Source: Modestobacter roseus (GTDB lineage Bacteria; Actinomycetota; Actinomycetes; Mycobacteriales; Geodermatophilaceae). Taken from it: a stretch of DNA of 64,000 bases. Under the pieces are notes generated by a model. The model was given only the letters and a program-made list of their open reading frames with translations. It ran no database searches and was not told the origin of the DNA. The position numbers and the translations under genes are program-made. Numbering within the stretch: the first letter of the stretch is position 1; each line of letters starts with the position of its first letter. The stretch is taken from contig NZ_VLKF01000001.1 in the NCBI RefSeq assembly GCF_007994135.1, positions 3,286,001 to 3,350,000 on the forward strand, written 5' to 3'. Positions 41,189 to 49,609 of this stretch are shown piece after piece.

Positions 41189-42313
41189 TCAGCCGGCGAT
41201 GCGGCGCATCGCGGTGATGCTGCCCATCACGTCGATGCTGGCGACCTTGACGACGTCGCCGGAGGTCGGCGCGTGCACCATCTGGCCGTTGCCGATGTAG
41301 ATGCCGATGTGGCTGACCGGGGAGTAGAAGGCGATCAGGTCGCCCGGCTGCAGCTCACCCCGGGACACCGCGCGCCCCATGCTGGCCTGGGCCCGGCTGG
41401 AGTGCGGCAGCGAGACACCGGCGGCGGCGTAGGCGTACTGCACCAGACCGGAGCAGTCGAACGACCCCGGACCGGCGGCGGCCCACACGTAGGGCTTGCC
41501 CTGCTGGGCCATGGCGGTGCTGACCGCCGTCCCGGCGGCGCCGCTGGAGGCGACGACCGGCGCGGACGGGGCCTGCGCGGCCGGAGCCGCGCCGCGGGCG
41601 GCGCTGCCGCCCCCACGGGAACCGGAGCCGGAGCCGGACGCCTGCTGTGCCGCGGCGGCCTCGGCGGCGTGCCGGCGCTCGGCCTCGGCCCGCGAGGCGG
41701 CCTGCTCCGCGGCGGAGAGGCGCTCGTACAGCGCCTGGTACTCGGCGATCTGCTTGTTCAGGTCCGTGCGCTGCGCCTCGACCTGGTCGAGCTGGGCCTG
41801 CGCCTCGGTGGCGGCGGCCTCGGCCGCCGCCTTGGCCTCGGTGGCCTGCTCGTCGGCCGTGACGGCCTCGCCGAGGATGCCGTTGTTGTGGTCGGCGATC
41901 GAGTCCAGCGTGCCGACCCGGTCCATCAGCTCGTCGGCGGACTCGCTGGTGAGCATCGCCTGCAGGGTGCTCAGCTGGTCGCCGGTGTAGGCGCTGCGGG
42001 CGACCTCGCGGACCCGGTCGCGGGCCCCGGCGAGGGCGGCCTCGGCGGCCGCGACCTGGGCGGTGGCGGCGTCGACCTCGGCCTGCTTGGTGTCCAGCTC
42101 GACGCGGGCGTCGTTGAACTGCTCGGTGACGACCTCGAGGTCGTGCGCGCGCTCGGCGACCAGGGTGGCGGCCTCGGCGGAGGTGGTGGGCTCGGCCGCG
42201 GCGGGCGCGGGGGCGAGCAGCGGGGCGGCGACGAGGGCGCCGGCGGCGATGAGGGTGACGACGGCCCGGCGGGAGACGGACCCGCGACGGGCAGGGTTGA
42301 GCGAACTCGCCAT
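41189..42313 (-). CDS. Secreted NlpC/P60 peptidoglycan endopeptidase, RipA-like
   Basis: A 374-residue secreted protein with a signal peptide ending near APAAAEP (~residue 40). A long coiled coil (~45-215) and a Ser/Gly/Ala linker precede the NlpC/P60 domain (~255-374). The catalytic residues are C287 (SFDCSGLV), H335 (SPVSHIGIY) and H347 (MVHAPTSG). RipA-like enzymes cleave within the peptidoglycan stem peptide during division. The start is ATG 42313 after GAAAGGA. Expression is likely controlled by the c-di-AMP riboswitch upstream. Confidence 0.93.
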   Translation of the reverse strand: MASSLNPARRGSVSRRAVVTLIAAGALVAAPLLAPAPAAAEPTTSAEAATLVAERAHDLEVVTEQFNDARVELDTKQAEVDAATAQVAAAEAALAGARDRVREVARSAYTGDQLSTLQAMLTSESADELMDRVGTLDSIADHNNGILGEAVTADEQATEAKAAAEAAATEAQAQLDQVEAQRTDLNKQIAEYQALYERLSAAEQAASRAEAERRHAAEAAAAQQASGSGSGSRGGGSAARGAAPAAQAPSAPVVASSGAAGTAVSTAMAQQGKPYVWAAAGPGSFDCSGLVQYAYAAAGVSLPHSSRAQASMGRAVSRGELQPGDLIAFYSPVSHIGIYIGNGQMVHAPTSGDVVKVASIDVMGSITAMRRIAG

Positions 42314-42342
42314 GTTCGGCGGGTGGTCCTTTCTTCCAACGT

Positions 42343-42490
42343 GCCGCCTACCGAGTTAGCTGACGGGTTCGGATGGGAAGACACCCGGCACCTGCGGCCC
42401 GGCTGGGCCGCGCAGTGCTTCACCCCAGTGCTGCGGTGGGTCCCCGGTCCCCTGGCCCGCCGTCGTGCGCGGGCCGTGGAGTTCGGCGGC
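42343..42490 (-). promoter_or_regulatory. c-di-AMP (ydaO/yuaA) riboswitch
   Basis: The transcript contains CCGAACCCGTCAGCTAACTC followed by GGTAGGCGGC, the highly conserved 3' part of the ydaO family, and GGGGACC and GGGGTGAA segments in the middle. P1 forms from GCCGCC (42485-42490) and GGCGGC (42343-42348). ydaO riboswitches usually turn off cell-wall hydrolase genes when c-di-AMP is high. It ends about 30 nt before the NlpC/P60 start codon. Identification is by recalled consensus, not by a covariance search. Confidence 0.85.
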
Positions 42491-42545
42491 GGTCTGGTCG
42501 GTCGCCACCGAGGGGTGGCTGAGGTGCCCGTCCGGACCGCCGCCC

Positions 42546-42574
42546 ACCGTAAGGGCGTTATGGGCTCGTGACAA
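42546..42574 (-). promoter_or_regulatory. Promoter of the NlpC/P60 gene and riboswitch
   Basis: On the minus strand TTGTCA (rc of 42569-42574) and TACGGT (rc of 42546-42551) are spaced 17 bp. Transcription would begin near 42539 and yield a ~225-nt leader that contains the riboswitch. The AT-rich sequence upstream supports this location. Confidence 0.7.
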
Positions 42575-42936
42575 AGGCTCATTGCGATTTTGTTGAGAAA
42601 CTCCGGTGGTGTGCTCCAACACGCTCACCGAGGGTGACTGGCGCGCCGGGATTCGCGGCTCCCGGACCCGACCACTCTCCCCGGGCTCCGGGTCCGGACC
42701 GGCGACACGCGACCCGACCTGGGCACCCGCGGGCGCCCGGTCGGAGCCCCCCCCCGACCCCCGGCCGGTGCTGTCCCCCCGGCCCCGGCGACCGTCTGAT
42801 CACGCTCCGCGATCGCACGGGCCGCCCACGCGCCGGCTCCGCTGGGCGGCCCGACGGGCTCCCGGCGCGGCGTTGCCCGGGAGCGTGCGCCGGACCTGCT
42901 AGCGCCCCGCGGTCCCCGGCCCGCCAGGATGACCCG
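42575..42936. other. Intergenic region with no gene seen
   Basis: About 360 bp between the riboswitch promoter and the FAD oxidoreductase region. It contains an AT-rich patch at 42571-42600 that belongs to the endopeptidase promoter, a C-run near 42748, and otherwise very GC-rich sequence. TTGCCC and a weak TGCTAG, about 18 bp apart and near 42893-42900, might be a promoter for the downstream genes. I see no RNA gene. Confidence 0.5.
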
Positions 42937-43050
42937 GTGCCGACCCTTGCCACCGCCCCCTGGGCCGCCCCCCACCTCGCCGTCGCGGTGCCGTTCGGGC
43001 ACGACGTCGACGCCCCGTTCGCGCCGCGCCCCGCCCGGGACCTGGCGTGA
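42937..43050 (+). CDS. Possible 37-residue leader peptide
   Basis: A 37-codon frame, GTG 42937 to TGA 43050, whose stop overlaps the GTG start of the FAD oxidoreductase (GTGA). The product is hydrophobic to neutral with many Pro/Ala residues (VPTLATAPWAAPHLAVAVPF). AGGAT lies 6 bp upstream. Translational coupling to the large gene is the only argument for it; it could be fortuitous. Confidence 0.3.
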   Translation: MPTLATAPWAAPHLAVAVPFGHDVDAPFAPRPARDLA

Positions 43051-44597
43051 GCACGGCGGCGCGGTACGACGCGGTCGTGGTCGGCGGCGGGCACAACGGC
43101 CTGGTCGCCGCCGCCTACCTGGCCCGGGCGGGGTGGTCGGTGCTGGTGCTGGAGCGGCGGGACGTGCTCGGCGGCGCCGCGGTCAGCCAGCAGGTGTTCC
43201 CCGGCGTCGACGTCCGGCTGTCGGCGTACTCCTACCTGGTCAGCCTGCTGCCCGACCGGATCGTCACCGACCTGGGCCTGCCGCTGGACCTGCGCGACCG
43301 GGCCGTGGCGTCCTGGACCCCGCTGCGCCGCGACGGGCGGCACCGGAGCCTGCTGGTCGAGCGGGACGAGGGGCCCGCGACGGCGGCGTCCTTCCGCGCG
43401 CTCACCGGCTCCGACGCCGAGCTGGCCGGCTGGCAGCGCTTCTACGGCCGGCTGAGCACCCTCGCCGAGGACCTCGCACCCACCCTCACCGAGCCGCTGC
43501 CCGGCGAGGCGGAGCTCGCCGGGCGGCTGCGCGACCCGGGCATCTGGCACGACCTGCGCGAGCGGCCGCTGGCCGACGTCGTCGGCGACCACCTGACCGA
43601 CGACGACGTGCGCGGCATCGCGCTCACCGACGGGCTGATCGGCACCTTCGCCGACGTGCACGCCGCCGACGGGCTGGCCGGGCGCTGCTTCCTCTACCAC
43701 CTGGTCGGCAACGGCACCGGCCGCTGGCGGGTGCCGGTCGGCGGCATGGGCGCGGTCAGCGGCGCGATCGCCACCGCTGCCCGGGCCGCCGGCGCCACGC
43801 TGCTGACCGGGGCCACGGTGACCGCGCTGGAGACCCGCGCGGACGGCGTCACGGTGCACTGGACCGACGCGGACGGGGTCGCACACGCGGCCGACGCCGG
43901 GCACCTCGTGGGCGGCGCCGCGCCGGCGGTGCTGGACGACCTGCTCGGCGCGCCGGCCGGCCCGCGACCGTCGGGTTCCCAGCTCAAGGTCAACATGGTG
44001 CTGCGGCGGCTGCCCGGGCTGCGCTCCGGCGACGACCCGCACCGGGTGTTCAGCGGCACGGTGCACGTCGACGAGTCGGCGTCGGCGATCGACGCCGCGT
44101 ACGCGAAGGCCGCGGCCGGGCAGCTGCCGGACGTCGTCCCGTTCGAGGTGTACTGCCACTCGCTGACCGACCCGTCGATCACCGGCGGCACCGGGCTGCA
44201 CACGCTGACCCTCTTCGGCCTGCACACCCCGGCGGAGCTGTTCGCGGCCGACCCGGTGGGCACCCGCGAGGAGGCGGTGCGCCGGGTCGTCGCCCAGTTC
44301 GACGACCACCTCACCGAGCCGCTGGCCGACTGCCTGGCCATCGACGCCGAGGGCCGGCCCTGCCTGCAGGCGGCCTCGCCGCTGGACGTCGAGGCCGCAC
44401 TGGCCATGCCCGGCGGGCACATCTTCCACGGCGACCTGTCCTGGCCGGTGGCCACCGACCCGGCCCAGGCCGGCACCTGGGGCGTGGCGACGTCGCACCC
44501 GCGGGTGGTCGCCGCGTCGTCCGGGGGCACGGTGCGCGGCGGTGCGGTCAGCGGGCTCGGCGGGTTCGCCGCGGCCCAGCACCTGCTCGGCCGCTGA
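43047..44597 (+). CDS. FAD-dependent oxidoreductase, phytoene desaturase/PYROXD2-like
   Basis: A 516-residue flavoprotein. The N-terminal dinucleotide-binding motif is DAVVVGGGHNGLVAAAYLAR with the downstream ERRDVLGGAAVS FAD contact. The C-terminal half has GGMGAVSGAIATAARAAGA and a conserved end STGG-type segment SGGTVRGGAVSGLGG. It belongs to the carotenoid-desaturase-like oxidoreductases. No carotenoid genes are adjacent, so its substrate is unknown. The start is GTG 43047. Confidence 0.85.
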   Translation: MSTAARYDAVVVGGGHNGLVAAAYLARAGWSVLVLERRDVLGGAAVSQQVFPGVDVRLSAYSYLVSLLPDRIVTDLGLPLDLRDRAVASWTPLRRDGRHRSLLVERDEGPATAASFRALTGSDAELAGWQRFYGRLSTLAEDLAPTLTEPLPGEAELAGRLRDPGIWHDLRERPLADVVGDHLTDDDVRGIALTDGLIGTFADVHAADGLAGRCFLYHLVGNGTGRWRVPVGGMGAVSGAIATAARAAGATLLTGATVTALETRADGVTVHWTDADGVAHAADAGHLVGGAAPAVLDDLLGAPAGPRPSGSQLKVNMVLRRLPGLRSGDDPHRVFSGTVHVDESASAIDAAYAKAAAGQLPDVVPFEVYCHSLTDPSITGGTGLHTLTLFGLHTPAELFAADPVGTREEAVRRVVAQFDDHLTEPLADCLAIDAEGRPCLQAASPLDVEAALAMPGGHIFHGDLSWPVATDPAQAGTWGVATSHPRVVAASSGGTVRGGAVSGLGGFAAAQHLLGR

Positions 44598-44687
44598 CTC
44601 CCGCGATCCGTGCGTGATCAGCCGCTCACGGGGAACGGAGGCTGCAGAGCCAGGGGCCACCCGGCCCTGACGACGACGGGAGCCGCC

Positions 44688-44837
44688 ATGAGCACGCCGC
44701 CGAACGACCCCTCCGACCCGCAGCCGACGTCGAAGTCCCGGCAGAACCGCAGCCGGGCGATCGTCGCCGGCGCCATCGCGCTGATCCTGGTCGTGATCTT
44801 CGGCTACATGCTGCTGGTCGGCGGCCTCGTCGACTGA
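44688..44837 (+). CDS. Small single-pass membrane protein
   Basis: A 49-residue protein: a polar, basic N-terminal half (SKSRQNRSR) and one membrane helix (AIVAGAIALILVVIFGYMLL). ATG 44688 is preceded by GGGAG. It ends in VGGLVD. Likely a small inner-membrane protein of unknown function. Confidence 0.7.
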   Translation: MSTPPNDPSDPQPTSKSRQNRSRAIVAGAIALILVVIFGYMLLVGGLVD

Positions 44838-44889
44838 CGCCCGGCCCGCCGCTGCGCGGTCCCGGCCCGCGGCGTGGTCACATGACCCG

Positions 44890-45720
44890 GTGCGGGCGGC
44901 GGAGGAGGTGCGGGGGCTCGCGGCGTCGGTGCGCCGCCGGCTGGGTGGGCGCGACACCGCGCTCATCGCCGCCGGGCTCACCTTCTACGCCGGGATCGCC
45001 GTCGTCCCGGGGCTGGTGCTCTCCCTCGCGCTCACCAGCTGGGTCACCGGCGGGGACACCGTCGAGCGGCTGACCGCCCGGCTGGCCGACGTGCTGCCCG
45101 CCGAGCTCGGCGCCCCCGCCGCGCTCACCCGGCTCGCCGAGGCCGGCACCGGGCTGTCCCTGGTCGGCGGGCTGCTCACCCTGCTGCCGATCTCGCTCTA
45201 CGGCGAGGGCCTGCGCCGGGCGCTGCTGCGCTTCAGCCCGGCGCACGACCGGTTCACCGCCTGGCGCGGCCGGCTGCTGGCGCTGCCGCTGCTGCTGATC
45301 GCCCCGCTGCTCACCTGGCCGCTGCTGCGGGCCGGTGAGGCGCTCGCGGAGCTCTCCGCAGAGCCCGGGGTCAGCAACGGGCTGGCCGCGCTGGCGGTCG
45401 GCTACTACTCGGTGCTCGCCGTGCTCACCGTGCCCCTGGCCTGGGTGTTCGGCGTGGTCGCCGCCGGCCGGTTGCGCTGGACGGCGGTGCTGTCCGGGGC
45501 GCTGTTCACCGCCGCCTGCCTGTCCGGCTTCCTCCAGGGCTTCGTGCTGTTCCTGTCCCTGCCGCTGGACCTCGGCGCCCCGTTCGGCGGGCTGACCGTG
45601 GTCGGCGGGGTGGTCGCCGTCGGGTTCTGGCTCTTCCTGCTGCACCTGGTGCTCATCGCCGGCTGGCTGTGCACCGAGGCGCTGGACGAGCGGCTCGCCC
45701 GGCGCCCGGTCAACCGCTGA
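44890..45720 (+). CDS. YihY/BrkB-family membrane protein
   Basis: A 276-residue protein with about six membrane helices and the family-typical AAGLTFYAGIAVVPGLVLSL and GALFTAACLSGFLQGFVLFLS. YihY (once called RNase BN) is an inner-membrane family of uncertain function. The GTG start at 44890 gives a soluble N-terminus. It overlaps the convergent polyphosphate kinase gene by 11 bp. Confidence 0.82.
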   Translation: MRAAEEVRGLAASVRRRLGGRDTALIAAGLTFYAGIAVVPGLVLSLALTSWVTGGDTVERLTARLADVLPAELGAPAALTRLAEAGTGLSLVGGLLTLLPISLYGEGLRRALLRFSPAHDRFTAWRGRLLALPLLLIAPLLTWPLLRAGEALAELSAEPGVSNGLAALAVGYYSVLAVLTVPLAWVFGVVAAGRLRWTAVLSGALFTAACLSGFLQGFVLFLSLPLDLGAPFGGLTVVGGVVAVGFWLFLLHLVLIAGWLCTEALDERLARRPVNR

Positions 45721-46561
45721 GCGGCTGCTCCTCGACGAGCCGGTCACGCTGCTCGTCGACGTCCCAGGTCGGCTCGGGCAGCCGCGGCTGCAGGGCCGTC
45801 AGGGTCTCCAGCAGCAGCCGGCCGACAGCCCAGTTCCGGTACCACTTGCGGTCGGCCGGCACGACGTACCAGGGCGTGGTGTCGGTGTCGGTGCGCTCCA
45901 TCGCGGTCGCGTAGGCCTCCTGGTACTCCGGCCACAGCGCTCGCTCGTCGACGTCGGAGGGGTCGAACTTCCAGCGCTTGGTCGAGTCGTCGAGCCGGGC
46001 CAGCAGCCGCTGCTTCTGCTCCCACGGCGACAGGTGCAGGAAGACCTTGACGACGGTGACGTCGTCGGCGACCAGCTGCCGCTCGAACCGGGTGATCTCC
46101 CGGTAGCGGCGCTCGATCACCTCGGGGGCGGCCAGCTGCCGCACCCGGCCGACCAGCACGTCCTCGTAGTGCGAGCGGTCGAAGACGCCCACCTTCCCCG
46201 GCCCGGGCAGCGCCTTGCGCACCCGCCACAGGAACGAGTGCCGCAGCTCCTCCGGCGTCGGCCTGCCGAAGGAGACCACCTGCACGCCGTGCGGCTCCAT
46301 CGCGCCGACGACGTGCTTGACCACCCCGCCCTTGCCGCTGGTGTCCATGCCCTGGAGCACCAGCAGCACCCGGCGTCGGCCGCCACCGACGCCCTCCGCG
46401 TAGAGCCGCTGCTGCAGCTCGGCCAGGCGCTCGGCGTCGACCCGCATGACCTCCCTGGTCCGCTCCTTGTCCCCGGGCACGAGCGGCGTCGACCGCGGGT
46501 CGAGCCCGCTCAGCCGGACCGGGGCGGGGGGCACGCGGAGGGCTCGGCGCAGGGAGGACAT
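45710..46561 (-). CDS. Polyphosphate kinase 2 family protein
   Basis: A 283-residue PPK2 of the single-domain class. It has Walker A GMDTSGKGG (71-79), the conserved FDRSHYEDVLVGRV, and a lid region with FLHLSPWEQKQRLLARL and the C-terminal TTPWYVVPADRKWYRNW. Such enzymes use polyphosphate to phosphorylate nucleoside mono- or diphosphates. The start is ATG 46561. It is a likely separate unit from the HelD-like gene, with a palindrome between them. Confidence 0.92.
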   Translation of the reverse strand: MSSLRRALRVPPAPVRLSGLDPRSTPLVPGDKERTREVMRVDAERLAELQQRLYAEGVGGGRRRVLLVLQGMDTSGKGGVVKHVVGAMEPHGVQVVSFGRPTPEELRHSFLWRVRKALPGPGKVGVFDRSHYEDVLVGRVRQLAAPEVIERRYREITRFERQLVADDVTVVKVFLHLSPWEQKQRLLARLDDSTKRWKFDPSDVDERALWPEYQEAYATAMERTDTDTTPWYVVPADRKWYRNWAVGRLLLETLTALQPRLPEPTWDVDEQRDRLVEEQPLSG

Positions 46562-46600
46562 CCGTGCAGCCTAGGGACGACGACCCCCGGCTTCCTCGCG

Positions 46601-46658
46601 GCATAGGAGGCTCTGCACCCGGTTTCGGGGCCGAGAGTGGGTGCACAGCCTCCTATGC
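46601..46658. repeat. 58-bp near-perfect palindrome containing the HelD-like stop codon
   Basis: GCATAGGAGGCTCTGCACCC (46601-46620) and GGGTGCACAGCCTCCTATGC (46639-46658) are 20-bp arms with one mismatch, separated by 18 bp with a GGTTTCGGGGCCGAG core. The right arm supplies the TAG stop (rc of 46653-46655) of the HelD-like gene. The core resembles palindrome family B with two changes. Confidence 0.85.
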
Positions 46659-48707
46659 CTGGGCCAGGAGGTCGGGGAGGTCGCCGCGGTGCAGCACGAC
46701 CATGCTGCTCACCGCCCGGGTGAGGACGACGTAGAGCCGGTGCAGCCCGCGCGGCTCGGCGGCCACGATCGCCGCCGGCTCCACGACGACCACGTGGTCG
46801 AACTCCAGCCCCTTGACCAGCGTCGCCGGCACCACCGACACCCGGGTGGGCGCACTGCCGTCGTCGGCCAGCGCCGCCAGCTCCAGCCCGGCCGCGGCCA
46901 GCATGCCGACCACCTCGGCGACGTCGGCGTCGGCGCAGACCACGCCGGTCGACCCCTCCGCCCCGGCCAGCTCGGTGACCACCCCGGCCAGCGGCCCGGC
47001 GAGCGTGGCCACCGGCTGCAGCCGCAGCGCCCCGGGCTCCGAGCGCGCTGCGGTGGCCGCGGGCAGCCCGGGCGCGATCCGCGGCAGCAGCCGGTTGGCG
47101 AAGTCGAGCACCTCACCGGGCACCCGGTAGCCGCGGGTCAGCGGCCGGATCGTCGTCGCCGGCCGCCCGAGGCCGGCCAGCGTCTGCGCCCAGTCCGGCG
47201 CCGACCAGGGGCTGGTGGCCTGGGCGAGGTCGCCGAGCACGGTCAGCGAGCCCGCGCCCAGCCGCCGGGCGATGGCGCGGCACTGCATCGGGGAGAGGTC
47301 CTGCGCCTCGTCGACGACGACGTGCCCGTAGCCGGGGGTGCGCTCCAGCAGGCCGGCGACCTCGTCGACCAGCACGGCGTCCGCGGCGGTCCACGGTGCG
47401 CTCCGCACCGACCGGGGCGCCTTCGGCCAGCGCAGCAGCGCCTGCTCCTCGTCGGTGAGCACGCCCCGGGCGGCGCGGGCAAGCCGCTCGGGGTCGGTGA
47501 GCAGGTCGTGCACCAGCCCGGCCGCGTCCACCGCGGGCCAGACGCTGTCGCAGAACGCCCGCACCTCGGCGCTGCGGGCGCACCGGCGGGTCTCGGCGTC
47601 GGTCGGGCTGCCGCCCCCGGCCTCCTTCAGCCGGCGGGCGTACTCGGCCAGCCCCATCGCCAGCCGCTCCCGGCCGGCCGCGTAGTGCACCAGCTGCTGC
47701 TCGTCGGCGCCGCTGGTGCCGGCCCGGCGCAGGTCGTCGACGAACCGCTTGAGCCGGTCCTCGCCGATCCGGTACTTCCGCCCGGACAGCGTCACCTGCA
47801 CCGACTCAGCGGGCTTCCGGACGCCGCCCCACAGCGCCCGGCGCAGCACCTCGGCCAGCCGCGGGTCGCCCTTGAGGACGGCGACGTCCGGCGCGTCCTC
47901 GGCGCGGACGGTCACCCGGGCGGTGAGGTCGGCGACGGTGGCCTGGTCGACCTCCACCTCCCCCAGCGCGGGCAGCACCTGCTCGATGTAGCGGAGGAAC
48001 GCCCGGTTCGGGCCGACCACCAGCACGCCGGTGCGGGCCAGCTGCTCGCCGTGGGTGTAGAGCAGGTAGGCCGCCCGGTGCAGCCCGACGGCGGTCTTCC
48101 CGGTGCCCGGGGCGCCCTGCACGCAGATCGACTCGGTGAGCGGCGCCCGGACGATGTCGTCCTGGTCGGGCTGGATGGTGGCCACGATGTCGCGCATCGG
48201 GCCGCTGCGCGGGCGCTCGATCTCTTGCCGGAGGAACGCGCTGTCGTGCTCCTCCCCGACCGGCTCGTCGCCTGCCGCCAGGACCTCGTCCTCGTAGCCG
48301 GTGAGCTCCCCAGCGGAGAAGCCGAACCGGCGGCGGCGCACCAGACCCTGCGGTTCGGCGGCGCTGGCCTGGTAGAACGGCCGGCTCATCGGCGCCCGCC
48401 AGTCGATGACCACCGGGTCGCCGGCGGCGTCACGCACGTGCCGGCGGCCGATGTGGAAGGTCTCGGCGGCACCGTCGGTGCGGCCGAAGAACGGCGGCAC
48501 GCCGGGGTCGGTGGCCAGGGAGCGCAGTCGTTCGGCGCGAGCAGCACCGAGCCGCTCGGAGGCCCAGGCGTCCACCCCGGCGTCGGTGACGGCGACGGCC
48601 GCGGTGCGCATCTGGGTCAGACAGTCGGCCGCGCGGGCCAGGTGGGCGCGCTCGGCGGCGAGGACGGGATCGGGGGTGGTCTCGGCGGGGGCGGGAGTCG
48701 GAGACAC
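46653..48707 (-). CDS. HelD-family ATP-dependent helicase-like protein (HelR/UvrD-like)
   Basis: A 684-residue superfamily 1 protein. Walker A is QGAPGTGKTAVGLH (198-205), Walker B region is VVVDEAQDLSPMQC, and motifs LTRGYRVPGEVL and VVPATLVKGLEFDHVVV follow. The N-terminal long helices and the CVQGAPG form are as in HelD proteins that bind RNA polymerase. In actinobacteria one HelD branch, HelR, displaces rifamycin, but I found no rifamycin-associated element upstream. It starts at ATG 48707. Confidence 0.85.
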   Translation of the reverse strand: MSPTPAPAETTPDPVLAAERAHLARAADCLTQMRTAAVAVTDAGVDAWASERLGAARAERLRSLATDPGVPPFFGRTDGAAETFHIGRRHVRDAAGDPVVIDWRAPMSRPFYQASAAEPQGLVRRRRFGFSAGELTGYEDEVLAAGDEPVGEEHDSAFLRQEIERPRSGPMRDIVATIQPDQDDIVRAPLTESICVQGAPGTGKTAVGLHRAAYLLYTHGEQLARTGVLVVGPNRAFLRYIEQVLPALGEVEVDQATVADLTARVTVRAEDAPDVAVLKGDPRLAEVLRRALWGGVRKPAESVQVTLSGRKYRIGEDRLKRFVDDLRRAGTSGADEQQLVHYAAGRERLAMGLAEYARRLKEAGGGSPTDAETRRCARSAEVRAFCDSVWPAVDAAGLVHDLLTDPERLARAARGVLTDEEQALLRWPKAPRSVRSAPWTAADAVLVDEVAGLLERTPGYGHVVVDEAQDLSPMQCRAIARRLGAGSLTVLGDLAQATSPWSAPDWAQTLAGLGRPATTIRPLTRGYRVPGEVLDFANRLLPRIAPGLPAATAARSEPGALRLQPVATLAGPLAGVVTELAGAEGSTGVVCADADVAEVVGMLAAAGLELAALADDGSAPTRVSVVPATLVKGLEFDHVVVVEPAAIVAAEPRGLHRLYVVLTRAVSSMVVLHRGDLPDLLAQA

Positions 48708-48809
48708 GGTTGGAGGACGCTACGCGCGGGAGCGCAGCGGCTCAACGGGGATGCGTGACGGCGCGCCGGGGCATGTGTAGCCGGGGTCACCCCGGAGCAC
48801 CCACGAGGC

Positions 48810-49586
48810 ATGACCACTGACTCCGCGCCGCCGCCCGTGATCGGGGCGACCGTCGACGACCGGGACGGCACCGCCCTCGGCACCGTGACCGCGGTCTTCC
48901 TCGACGACGTGACCGGCCGACCGACCTGGATCGGCCTCACCGAGGGACAGCACGCCGCGCCCGACGACGAGGAGGTGCCGGTGATCGCACCGATGGCCGG
49001 TGCCGAGTTCGACGGCGGGCGGCTGCACCTGACCGTGCCCGCCACGGCGGTCCGCACCGCCCCGCGCGTGGCCCGCCCCGACCACCTCAGCCCGGACGAG
49101 GAGGCCACGCTGCAGGCGCACTACCGGGTCGGCGCGGCCGCCGGCACGGGACCGGAGCCGGCGCACGCGCGCACCGCCCCCGTCCCGACCACGCGTGACG
49201 GCGCCGGCGACGGCACGATGACCCGCTCGGAGGAGCAGCTTGAGGTCCACACGGTGGTCGAGCCGTGGACCCGGGCGGTGCTCCGGATCGAGGAGGTCAC
49301 CGAGGAGGTCATGGTCCCGGTCACCGTCACCCGGCAGCGCGCCCGGATCGAGCACCTCCCGCTCCGCGCGGGCGGGGGCGCCGACGGCGACCGCACCGAG
49401 GTGGGCGGCGACCGGACCGGGGAGTGGGTGACCCTGTTCGGCGAGCGGCCGGTGGTCTCCGTCGAGCGCGAGCCGGTCGAGCGGGTCCGGCTGACGACCT
49501 CCTGGACGACGGAGGAGCACGAGGTCGGCGAGCAGCTGCGGCGTGAGCGGGTCGAGCTCACCACCACCGAGGACCCGCGGGGCTGA
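48810..49586 (+). CDS. PRC-barrel / DUF2382 stress-response protein
   Basis: A 258-residue protein. The N-terminal PRC-barrel-like domain (1-85, VIGATVDDRDGTALGTVTAVF) is followed by a ~100-residue DUF2382 (YsnF/AvaK) region with MTRSEEQLEVHTVVEP, VTEEVMVPVTVTRQ and RERVELTTTE. These proteins are induced by stress and may contact membranes or other proteins. It is divergent from the HelD-like gene. Confidence 0.85.
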   Translation: MTTDSAPPPVIGATVDDRDGTALGTVTAVFLDDVTGRPTWIGLTEGQHAAPDDEEVPVIAPMAGAEFDGGRLHLTVPATAVRTAPRVARPDHLSPDEEATLQAHYRVGAAAGTGPEPAHARTAPVPTTRDGAGDGTMTRSEEQLEVHTVVEPWTRAVLRIEEVTEEVMVPVTVTRQRARIEHLPLRAGGGADGDRTEVGGDRTGEWVTLFGERPVVSVEREPVERVRLTTSWTTEEHEVGEQLRRERVELTTTEDPRG

Positions 49587-49609
49587 CCCGGATCAGGCGC
49601 GGAGACCCG

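Noticed and set aside
48708-48809. Rifamycin-associated element before the HelD-like gene
   Set aside because: I looked for an inverted repeat of the expected kind in the 102-bp gap and found no convincing one.
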